From CBDCVN01 sp965223585 (GTDB taxonomy: Bacteria; Deinococcota; Deinococci; Deinococcales; Trueperaceae): a DNA stretch of 64,000 bases. Where the stretch lies: assembly GCA_965223585.1 (NCBI GenBank), contig CBDCWW010000020.1, positions 1 to 64,000 on the forward strand, in the 5' to 3' direction. Below are positions 25,678-33,459 of this stretch, piece by piece. The notes below the pieces were generated by a model. That model did not search any database, was not told the origin of the DNA, and saw only the letters and a program-made list of their open reading frames with translations. Position numbers and translations under genes: made by a program. The first letter of the stretch is position 1. The number at the start of each line of letters is the position of its first letter.

Positions 25678-26841
25678 ATGAATATAGAGGAGCTTAATAG
25701 CAAAAAACATATTTACTTAGATTTCCTCTATAAAAAATCAAGGGGAAGATCAGAGCAACACCTCTTTAAACAGGTATCGCTAGGGAGAGAATTAGGATTA
25801 GACAAAGACGAAACCGATCTAATTTGTGACCGTTTAGAGAACGAGGGGCTTATAAAAACAGTAGCTTCAGGACCTAGGATTGTAATAACTCATTTAGGAA
25901 TTCAAGAGATCGAAAAACCAAACCGACCAGTCTACAAACTCCCTACTCCCACTCTCAACAACTATGATGATACTGAGGAACTTAATAAAAAAAGATTTCG
26001 GTACTTAGAATTCCTCTACCAAAAAACGCGTGAGGAGCCATTTGCACTTTTAAATGGTTACAAAATAGGCAAGGAGGCAGGATTAGAAGGGTGTGACATA
26101 GAACCAATCTATGTATACTTAAATGATGAAGGGTTCCTGAAAACAGTTACCATTGAGCCAGACGTTGAAATAACCCATGAAGGCAAGAAAGAGGTTGAGG
26201 CTGGTGGACCAAGACTATTAGGAAAGGCACTTCCAGAAAAGTCTTTTCCGAAGGCAATACGTTCTATTTTGTTTCTAGCTGCCGACCCAACTGATGAATC
26301 TCGTCTACGTTTAGGCGAATAATTTCGAGAGATTCAAGAAAAGCTCAAATTAGCCTCATCGAGAGGTCAATTCAAGCTGGAACTCCCTCAATTATCTCTT
26401 CGTCCAGCAGACATTTCTCAGGCCTTACTTGACACAAAACCGGAAATTGTTCATTTTTCTGGTCACGGTAATCCTAAAGGTGAGTTACATTTCGAAAATC
26501 AAATGGGGGAAACTCACCCCGTTCAGCCTAGCGCACTAGCAGCATTGTTTGAGCAATTTGCCCATCAGGTAAACTGTGTATTATTAAATGCTTGTTATTC
26601 AGATACTCAGGCAATTGCAATTGCAAAACACATAAAGTACGTTATTGGAATGAATCGAGAAATTAGTGACGAAGCTGCCATCGCATTTGCCATTGGTTTT
26701 TACCAAGCATTGTATGCAGAACGCAATATTGAAGATGCGCACAAACTTGGATGTGCCCAAATGAGGTTGCAAAACATCTCGGAGCACTTAACACCAGTTC
26801 TAATTAAAACAGGGGAAATACAGTCAACAGCCACTGCCTAG
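25678..26841 (+). pseudogene. Winged-helix CHAT protease with an in-frame stop
   Basis: One frame runs from ATG 25678 to TAG at 26841, broken only by TAA at 26320-26322. The N-terminal 214 residues hold two similar winged-helix-like modules (LNSKKHIYLDFLYKKSRG and LNKKRFRYLEFLYQKTRE openings; LENEGLIKTV and LNDEGFLKTV ends). After the stop the frame continues at once with FREIQEKLKLA and a CHAT caspase-like domain. The catalytic histidine is in HFSGHG and the cysteine in LLNACYS. In relatives the junction reads G-E-E-F-R-E-I-Q, so a GAA-to-TAA change fits. It is probably a recent nonsense mutation; whether both halves are made is unknown. Confidence 0.75.
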
Positions 26842-26974
26842 CGCATGTGCAACTCAATAATCTTCTAAAACTGGTTGGAGAAAACTCAAACCCTACCCAA
26901 TCAAAGGTTTCTGGGAACCATTCTTACCACAACTTTTATAGAGAAGTTGGAGTAACTTAGACAAGAATTTAATC

Positions 26975-26999
26975 ATCAAAAAGGAACCCTTTTGATGAT
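26975..26999. repeat. 25-bp hairpin repeat, right copy
   Basis: Direct copy of 25531-25555 with a single G-to-A difference in the loop. It lies 134 nt after the CHAT frame and 100 nt before the ABC ATPase gene. Confidence 0.6.
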
Positions 27000-27099
27000 A
27001 GGAGTTTATTTCAATATAGATGCAGAGTCTTATAAGAACTTTCTCGATAAGATGGTGCGCACACGCACCCCACTTTTTGAGCAAGTATAATAGCTTTGA

Positions 27100-27876
27100 A
27101 TGCGGTCTATCGTTTCTCTTCAAAATGTGTCCGTAGGATATGAAGATAATCCTGTATTTACGCATTTATCTTTAGAAGTGCCAAAAGGGCAGTTTGTTGG
27201 AATTATAGGGCCGACAGGGGCAGGTAAAACCACCTTGCTGAACACAATTCTTGGGGTACATTTGCCTTACAGTGGAAAAGTTTTAGTTGATAGTCAACCA
27301 GTTTCAAAAGTTCATCCGGGGACAATTGGTTTTGTTCCTCAACTTGAAACTATAGACTGGAGTTTTCCTGTTACTGTAGAACAGGTTATATTGATGGGGC
27401 TTTATACATCCCGTACCTATTTACCTTGGGCAACGCATAGTGAAAAACAAAAGGTTGCATCACTAGCAAGTCAACTAGGTATACGGGACATATTACAACA
27501 TCACATACGCAATATTTCTGGGGGACAACAACAGCGTGCTTTTCTGGCTCGAGCCCTAATAAACAATCCTAAATTACTAGTGCTAGATGAGCCAACATCC
27601 GGTGTAGACATGAAAACCCAGCATGATGCTTTACACTTGTTGAGTGATTTAAATGCAGAAGGCATCAGCATTATTATTACTACCCATGATTTGAACGCTG
27701 TGGCCGCACATCTTCCTTGGGTAATTTGCTTTAATAGAGCCATTGTTGCTTCTGGTAAACCACAGGAAGTATTTAACGAGCGCACCTTAGCACAAACTTA
27801 TGGCGGTAATTTAATGATTATTCGACATGAAGGAAATGTGTTGATTACTCACAGCAAGAATGCGAGTTCAGTATGA
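27100..27876 (+). CDS. Zn/Mn ABC transporter ATP-binding protein (ZnuC/TroB-like)
   Basis: 258 residues with the complete ABC set: Walker A GPTGAGKTTLLN (about 36-47), Q-loop VPQLETIDW, signature ISGGQQQRAFLARAL, Walker B LLVLDEPTSGVD and the switch histidine in IITTHDLN. The ISGGQQQR signature and the VPQ...DWSFPVTV block are typical of the manganese/zinc/iron chelate subgroup. It powers import through the permease, whose start overlaps its stop by 4 nt. A CTCGAG is at 27548. Confidence 0.92.
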   Translation: MRSIVSLQNVSVGYEDNPVFTHLSLEVPKGQFVGIIGPTGAGKTTLLNTILGVHLPYSGKVLVDSQPVSKVHPGTIGFVPQLETIDWSFPVTVEQVILMGLYTSRTYLPWATHSEKQKVASLASQLGIRDILQHHIRNISGGQQQRAFLARALINNPKLLVLDEPTSGVDMKTQHDALHLLSDLNAEGISIIITTHDLNAVAAHLPWVICFNRAIVASGKPQEVFNERTLAQTYGGNLMIIRHEGNVLITHSKNASSV

Positions 27877-28790
27877 TTGAGGTTTTGCTCGAGCCATTTT
27901 CCTTCGAGTTTTTCCGCAATGGTTTTTATGCTGCAGTAATGGTTGGTGCGTTATGTGGTTTGATGGGTGTGTATATTGTCTTACGTGGTATGAGCTATAT
28001 CGGTCATGGGTTATCTCATGCAGCATTTGGTGGCGCAGTTTTAGGATATTGGATTAACCTTAATTTTTATGTAGGCGCAGCCATTGCGGGTTTCCTTGCA
28101 GCAATTGTCATTAATCAAATGAGTAAGGATAAAAAGATAAAACCCGACGCAGCAATAGGGATTGTAACTACAGCATTTTTTGCTCTAGGTATTGCGCTAA
28201 TTAGTCGTGCCCGTCAGTTCACACAAAGCTTTGAGGCAGCACTGTTTGGTAATATTTTAGGTGTTACACCTTTTGATCTAGGGGTTATAGCAAGCGTTTT
28301 TTTGTTAACCATAGTAGGTGTCTTCATTTTCTATAAACCCTTGCTATTTACTACGTTTGATAGTGAAACAGCTAAGGTATTTGGAATCAAAACTGGGCAA
28401 GTGGAGTGGGTATTTTCTATTTTATTGGCTTTATCCATAATAGCATCAATGAATATGGTGGGTGTGACAATGATTGCAGCAGTATTGGTTATTCCTGCCT
28501 CAACAGCACGAATGTTGACTGATAGCTTTTCTAAAATTCTATTTATTTCTTTAGGGGTGGGTGTATTAATGGCTTCAATAGGCATGTACTCGAGCTATCA
28601 TTTTGATGTAGCTTCTGGAGCAACTATTGTTTTATTTGGAGTGATAATTTTTTGCTCAGTATGGGGGTTTAATTATTGGCGGGTAAAGAGAACCATGCAC
28701 ACACATAAACATTTTCATGGCGATATTATGCATACCCATCCGCATGTGCATGATGAAGAACACGCCCATAATCATAACAATCATAACTAA
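27873..28790 (+). CDS. Zn/Mn ABC transporter permease (ZnuB/TroC-like) with His-rich tail
   Basis: 305 residues, about eight transmembrane segments, with the cluster motif GLMGVYIVLRGMSYIGHGLSHAAFGG near the N-terminus. The C-terminus after about residue 270 is a histidine-rich cytoplasmic tail (MHTHKHFHGDIMHTHPHVH and more), which could bind or sense the transported metal. It overlaps the ATPase gene by 4 nt. Its expected substrate-binding partner is the gene at 24467. The His tail argues for zinc, but this is inference. Confidence 0.92.
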   Translation: MIEVLLEPFSFEFFRNGFYAAVMVGALCGLMGVYIVLRGMSYIGHGLSHAAFGGAVLGYWINLNFYVGAAIAGFLAAIVINQMSKDKKIKPDAAIGIVTTAFFALGIALISRARQFTQSFEAALFGNILGVTPFDLGVIASVFLLTIVGVFIFYKPLLFTTFDSETAKVFGIKTGQVEWVFSILLALSIIASMNMVGVTMIAAVLVIPASTARMLTDSFSKILFISLGVGVLMASIGMYSSYHFDVASGATIVLFGVIIFCSVWGFNYWRVKRTMHTHKHFHGDIMHTHPHVHDEEHAHNHNNHN

Positions 28791-28827
28791 ACCTTTGGGG
28801 CAGGTACCATATCCCCTATATGAATAT

Positions 28828-29031
28828 CTAAGCTTTTAGACTTAATAACGTTTTATACTCAGGATGTCTTTCAACGTAGGCTTTGACAAATGGGCACAAA
28901 GCAGAAGCACTAATACCGTTTTCCTTTATATACTCGAGTCCTGCTTTTGCTAGCGTACCTGCTATGCCTTGGCCCTCGAGCACTTCGAAAACTCCAGTGT
29001 GATGGAAAATAAGTGTGTTACCAACTTTCAT
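28828..29031 (-). CDS. Short YjdJ/Gcn5-related N-acetyltransferase, N-terminally truncated
   Basis: 67 residues. HHTGVFEVLEGQGIAGTLAKAG is the acetyl-CoA-binding region and ALCPFVKAYVERHPEYKTL is the conserved end of the small COG2388 acetyltransferases. Those proteins usually have about 25 more residues before this point. The only good ribosome binding site upstream, AAAGGAG, serves an ATG 14 nt before this start in another frame, which stops at once (ATG AAC CTA ATA TGA). So the N-terminus seems lost or frame-shifted. Two CTCGAG sites (28933, 28975) lie inside. Confidence 0.6.
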   Translation of the reverse strand: MKVGNTLIFHHTGVFEVLEGQGIAGTLAKAGLEYIKENGISASALCPFVKAYVERHPEYKTLLSLKA

Positions 29032-29151
29032 ATTAGGTTCATTATGTTCTCCTTTAGTAATAATTTACCTGCTGTGCAAATTATACAAGTTTAAAATATC
29101 CAGACTAGTATGTCACTAGCCAACTGGTTAGCTGAGAATATAGAAGTAATG

Positions 29152-30465
29152 TTAAGTTGCTTGTTTACGCACACTATCAACAGAAGCAACATCTGGCAAG
29201 CCCTGTCCTGCACAAGCACCTTGCTGTCCTGCTTGTCCGATAATGACATCAGCATCTTCACTTAGCCTGCGTAAAGCAAATAAGACAGGAAAACCAATTA
29301 AAGTTATAAAACCTCCTAAAATATACCCACTAGCAATTGAACGCTCTTGGGCAAGGTAACCAAGGCCGCTTTGTCCTGCCACACCTCCAATACTTCCTAC
29401 TAAAGAGTCAAAAGATATAACAGTAGCACGCTGTTCTGAAGGAATAACCTTATTGAGGTAGGCTTGTTTGACAGGTCCCATGACACCAGTTGAACCTATA
29501 GCAAGTAAGAAAAAGATTACTGCTAGCCAAAAGGAGTTGGCAAACCCAACCCCTAGAATCGTAACAGCTTGGATAATCAAAGCCCCAATAAACAGGGTAG
29601 TACGTTTCCCGCAGAACCGTGTAAACCACTCAACTAATGTGTTTCCAGCTATCATGGCCAAAGAAATTGCAGCAGAAACGAATCCCGCAACCCACACTGC
29701 CTCCCGTCCTAAAAGATCTAGAAAATAGGGTTGCCAAGCATAAAATCCCCACGACAAAAAGCCCATTTGTAAGAAGGACATAATCATCATTAGTCGCACC
29801 GAAGGTTTGTTCCAACCATAAGTTAATCCGGCTCGAGCAACCTGTCCCATCTCTAGAGGTAGGTCAGCAAGTTTGAGTGCTCGAGGGCTAAAACCAATAT
29901 CGCGCATGCTGAAAAAAGCTATGACAAATACTATGGCTAGTAAGGCTGCTCGAGCTAGAAAAGGCCAAGTCAAATCAAAGTTCCCTAGAAAACCTCCAGC
30001 AATAGCTCCTATAAGCATGGCAGCTCCAGAGACAATACCATTATGGGCAAAGACCTGATCCATATTCCCCTCATAGCCTACTGAATTTAGTGCATCAACT
30101 AGCCAAGCTTCGACTGCTCCTGAGTAGAAAGTATACCCTAAACCAAGCACTACAGACATGAGGCAAAAGAGACCTAGACCGCCATTTATGACTGCAACTC
30201 CAACATAACCCAGTGTGCCAAGAGCAACAATAACTACACTTAGCAGAAATGACATACGCCGCCCATTAGTGTCAGCAAGTACACCTGTAGGAATTTCAAA
30301 GAGTGCCATGCTTCCTGTAAAAACCGCATTAGCAATAAAGACTTCAAAAATATTAAGCCCAGCACCAAGCAAAAACAAAGTATTGACACCCCAAATGAGT
30401 GAGGCTGACAAAGTATATGTCCCTGCAATGAAAAGATAGTTGCGGATTATAGCTCGAGCTGTCAT
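29152..30465 (-). CDS. MFS transporter
   Basis: 437 residues with about twelve transmembrane segments and the MFS motif between segments 2 and 3: FEIPTGVLADTNGRRMSF (G-x-L-A-D-x-x-G-R-R). A second, weaker motif is after segment 8 (RFCGKRTT). The sequence resembles the drug/unknown-substrate subgroup often annotated MFS_1; substrate cannot be inferred. It stands alone, with no regulator beside it. Four CTCGAG sites are inside, marking it as long-resident DNA by that measure. Confidence 0.85.
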   Translation of the reverse strand: MTARAIIRNYLFIAGTYTLSASLIWGVNTLFLLGAGLNIFEVFIANAVFTGSMALFEIPTGVLADTNGRRMSFLLSVVIVALGTLGYVGVAVINGGLGLFCLMSVVLGLGYTFYSGAVEAWLVDALNSVGYEGNMDQVFAHNGIVSGAAMLIGAIAGGFLGNFDLTWPFLARAALLAIVFVIAFFSMRDIGFSPRALKLADLPLEMGQVARAGLTYGWNKPSVRLMMIMSFLQMGFLSWGFYAWQPYFLDLLGREAVWVAGFVSAAISLAMIAGNTLVEWFTRFCGKRTTLFIGALIIQAVTILGVGFANSFWLAVIFFLLAIGSTGVMGPVKQAYLNKVIPSEQRATVISFDSLVGSIGGVAGQSGLGYLAQERSIASGYILGGFITLIGFPVLFALRRLSEDADVIIGQAGQQGACAGQGLPDVASVDSVRKQAT

Positions 30466-30756
30466 CTCAGCCTTTCTATAAGTTATAGAAATTTAAGTTC
30501 TTTTCCTTGGCGAACTGCTTCGCTACGGTTTCTTACCCTAGCTTATCATAAAGATTACTAGCATGCCATTTTACAGTATGGATAACTTGTGCTTACATGT
30601 TGGGCTATAGCGTTTAGAAGCATTAAAACAAACTAATGAAGTACGAAATGGCCACAGAAAGTACTATCTAAACTTCTTGTCAAATGAAGAATAGCTTGAA
30701 CTAGCAAACAAACAAAAATCCTCTTTTTTCAGCGCTTCGGCAATCCTAGAAAGAAG

Positions 30757-31355
30757 TTAGCTTTCTGGCTCTTCAGGTTGTTCCATGTACTGAGACCAAT
30801 TAGTATTTTCTCTTGAAGTCACTCCCTCAACACGTTTTACTAACAATTTAAAAGGCTCCTCTCCGTTATAAGGCTCAGTACCCGTTTTAAAAAGATACTT
30901 TTCTCGTTTCAATGATTCACAAGAGACTTGTTCAGAAATAAGCTAGCGTGCATTATAAAATGTACAATTGCCCAATTTAAAGCTCCGGAAATGCAAAATG
31001 TAACAGCTAAGTCTTAGCAAGGGTACGAATCTTTTATCTAATGAGTCAACTATTTGGTCCATCATTTTGTTTCCGAACAACTCTAAGTAGTACGAAATCC
31101 GAGCCAATTTTCTTGAAATTTATAAAGACCAAGTATAGCAGTAATTGCAGCGACAATAATTCCCAGCAATCCTGTAGCAATCTTAAGGAGAGTTGATGTA
31201 TCAGTAATGTAGCCAGACAAGAAAGGAATAGCGGTTGCCGCAATAATAGAAATTACTTGTAGCCGCTTAAACCATTTCTGATTTTGGATACTCTTTTTGT
31301 CATACCAATTGATTTGGTAATCAAGTCTATTCTTTAAGTATTCATCTTGTTTCAT
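30757..31355 (-). pseudogene. DUF4231 membrane protein gene broken by a MITE
   Basis: The N-terminal half (31083-31355, 90 codons) has ENQKW-like helices, two transmembrane segments and YKFQENWLGFRTT, the centre of DUF4231. The C-terminal half (from 30920 leftwards to TAA at 30757) reads CESLKREKYLFKTGTEPY, then LLVKRVEG and NTNWSQYMEQ, the rest of the same domain. Between them lies a 161-bp insertion with inverted ends. Removing it and one AAG target copy restores the frame exactly as FRTT-CESLKREK, giving about 144 residues. Proteins of this family sit in the membrane and often neighbour TIR or defence genes; function unknown. Confidence 0.82.
30924..31084. mobile_element. 161-bp MITE with 18-bp inverted ends and 3-bp target duplication
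   Basis: Left end AGACTTGTTCAGAAATAA (30924-30941) and the reverse complement of the right end, AGAGTTGTTCGGAAACAA (31067-31084), match at 15 of 18 positions. AAG flanks both sides (30921-30923 and 31085-31087). It has no coding capacity. Excising it repairs the DUF4231 gene in frame, which fixes the boundaries independently of the repeats. The transposase that mobilises it is not visible here; its ends do not match those of the IS630 element at 40438. Confidence 0.8.
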
Positions 31356-31593
31356 TTTTTCTATAAGATAAAGTGTTCCATTCTGTGATTCTGCCTTGGC
31401 CTAGCAGCTTGCACCAGTGGCAATTACCTAATAGTATAACCTTCTTGACTCTCTGAAAATTTTCATGCAACAATTACTCCAAATTAATTTGTAGCTACAG
31501 TAGACTGATGCTGTGTGCAGATTATAATGCTTGATTCATTTAATGCTAATCATATGCCTGCACAAACTCTTAGAAATACGATAGGCTACTTCA

Positions 31594-32772
31594 GTGAACA
31601 ACTTTATTCCTTTTTTAGCTATCCGCCACATCCGCCGGCGTCCTTTGCAAAGCACTCTTACTGTTCTAGGTGTGGCTGTTGGGGTAATGGTACTAGTAAC
31701 AGCACTATCATTAACAAATGGTTTTATTGATGAGCTTATTAGCAGCACTCTAAGAGCTACACCACATGTTACCTTAAGCTCTTTCAACGCAAGCCCCATT
31801 CCCCATGATGAAGCTGAGCGTGAAGCATTACTGAGTCACTCACAAGTAGAAGCAGTAAGCCCTTTCTTAGAGGCACAAGGCTTAATTGCAAGAAGAGCTG
31901 ACAAAGAACGTAACATAAGTGGGAGACGTGGATTTGTGCAGTTAGTAGGCATTGATCCTGAACTTGGTCAGGAAATTTTCGATTTAGAAATTTTAAAAGA
32001 GCAAAAAGAGGCTTTGCTAAACAGTAATAGCATAGTACTGGGCGCTACTTTGGCCAGAAGTCTTGGGGCCTTTGAAGGTGATGAAGTACTCATAGCCGAT
32101 ATAGACCGTAGTAGGCGTAGTTACACTGTAGTAGGCACCTTTAGAGTAGGTAATGAATTAATAGATAGTGTGGTGGCTTATGTGTCTATTCCTAGTTTGC
32201 AGGATTACTTAAAAGCCGAGGGGGAAATTAGTGGCTATCATGTGCGCTTAAAGAATCCTGAAAACGCAAGGGAGGTGGCTGGAGAATTAAGTAGGGAAAG
32301 TGGGCTTTTTACATCTTCTTGGCAAGATTTATTTGGTTTGCTTATTGAGCAACTGCGCTTACAAAAAGCCTTAATAGCAGTAGTTGTTTTCTTAATTGTT
32401 ATTGTTGCCGTTATGGGTATTGCTAATATACTTATTTTAACAGTCTCTGAAAAAACTGAAGAAATAGCTATTTTAAGGGCACTAGGCACTTCTCAAAAAC
32501 GCATACTAGCCCTATTCACCTTAGAAGGACTCTTTTTAGGTGGGTTTGGAACCTTTTTAGGAGTTTTGTTAGGTCTAGGTCTTAGCCTTTATTTTAAGTT
32601 TCAACCCTATCCCTTGCCGGGAGATCTGTATTTTATTACCCAGCTTCCTGTTGAGTTACAAGCTTGGGATTTTATTTGGGTATGTGTATTTTCTTTATTA
32701 ACTAGCATTATTGCTGGGATTATGCCTGCCAAGAGGGCTAGTGGGCTTAGGCCCGCAGAGATCTTAAGGTAA
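31594..32772 (+). CDS. FtsX-like (LolC/MacB-type) ABC permease without a neighbouring ATPase
   Basis: 392 residues. The N-terminal IRHIRRRPLQSTLTVLGVAVGVMVLVTALSL is the usual first transmembrane helix, a periplasmic domain follows (to about 260), and three C-terminal helices include IAILRALGTSQKRILALFTLEG, the permease-ATPase coupling block of PF02687. Family knowledge: such permeases extrude lipoproteins, lipids or peptides with a LolD/MacB ATPase. No ATPase gene is adjacent; the only one nearby (53612) already has its own permease. Start is GTG. Its stop shares one base with the next gene's ATG (TAATG), so the following TIR-like gene is coupled to it. Confidence 0.85.
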   Translation: MNNFIPFLAIRHIRRRPLQSTLTVLGVAVGVMVLVTALSLTNGFIDELISSTLRATPHVTLSSFNASPIPHDEAEREALLSHSQVEAVSPFLEAQGLIARRADKERNISGRRGFVQLVGIDPELGQEIFDLEILKEQKEALLNSNSIVLGATLARSLGAFEGDEVLIADIDRSRRSYTVVGTFRVGNELIDSVVAYVSIPSLQDYLKAEGEISGYHVRLKNPENAREVAGELSRESGLFTSSWQDLFGLLIEQLRLQKALIAVVVFLIVIVAVMGIANILILTVSEKTEEIAILRALGTSQKRILALFTLEGLFLGGFGTFLGVLLGLGLSLYFKFQPYPLPGDLYFITQLPVELQAWDFIWVCVFSLLTSIIAGIMPAKRASGLRPAEILR

Positions 32773-33419
32773 TGGAGCCCACGCCTGCTGCCCTCGAGGA
32801 AATAAAATTACTTGCTACAGTAATTTCTAGGGCACATCAGATGTACGAAGTTAGACAGACACAGCGCAACAATACTAGAGATGCAATGAAAATGCTCGAG
32901 CAATCCCACAAACAAGAGAGTTGGGCACGCCTTGCGCTCCCACAAATATTTGTGGCTTACTCAGGCATAGAAAGACTTAAAGTGGACGTGCAAGCTGATC
33001 ATAAAGAAGCTATTAAGGCAATACGTGATGTCATGGATGAATTTAAAGACAAGTTGAAGGTTGTTTTTTGGGAAGACATGATGGATGCTGGCAACATTAA
33101 CTCACAGCTCATTAGTGAAATCAGCTGTTCAGATTATGGATTATCTTACCTTTCAGAACCAGTGGAACGAGGCAAGTTTCAGGACAACTCCAACGTACTT
33201 TTCGAAGCAGGTATGATGCAGGCATTGACTAACTCCGCTAGTGCTCAACCCAAGGCATGGATTCCTATTCGTGAAAAAGAATCCCCCGACATACCTTTTG
33301 ACATAGCAGCTGAGCGTATTTTGGTGGTTGAGCGTACAGATGATGGTGTCTTCAACAAGGGAGATTTCATAAAAAGCCTTCGTGCACGTGTAAACACTCT
33401 GATCGGCGAGGAGCTGTAG
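32772..33419 (+). CDS. Protein with predicted TIR/deoxyribosyltransferase-like Rossmann domain
   Basis: 215 residues. A helical N-terminus (about 1-55, rich in R/Q/E) precedes an alpha/beta domain: PQIFVAYSG starts it, VVFWEDMMDAGNINSQLISEISCSDYGLSYLS is the middle, and FQDNSNVLFEAGMMQAL near 140 resembles the N-x-N-V-x-F/Y-E-x-G motif shared by nucleoside 2-deoxyribosyltransferases and TIR-like nucleotide hydrolases. That E would be the catalytic candidate. I do not recognise the exact family. It is coupled to the permease upstream and lies beside a TIR-WD40 gene and a second Rossmann-type gene. It has two CTCGAG sites. Confidence 0.6.
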   Translation: MEPTPAALEEIKLLATVISRAHQMYEVRQTQRNNTRDAMKMLEQSHKQESWARLALPQIFVAYSGIERLKVDVQADHKEAIKAIRDVMDEFKDKLKVVFWEDMMDAGNINSQLISEISCSDYGLSYLSEPVERGKFQDNSNVLFEAGMMQALTNSASAQPKAWIPIREKESPDIPFDIAAERILVVERTDDGVFNKGDFIKSLRARVNTLIGEEL

Positions 33420-33459
33420 GAATTTCCCATATGCTTCTTTAATGGGGCCTCAAAGATGT

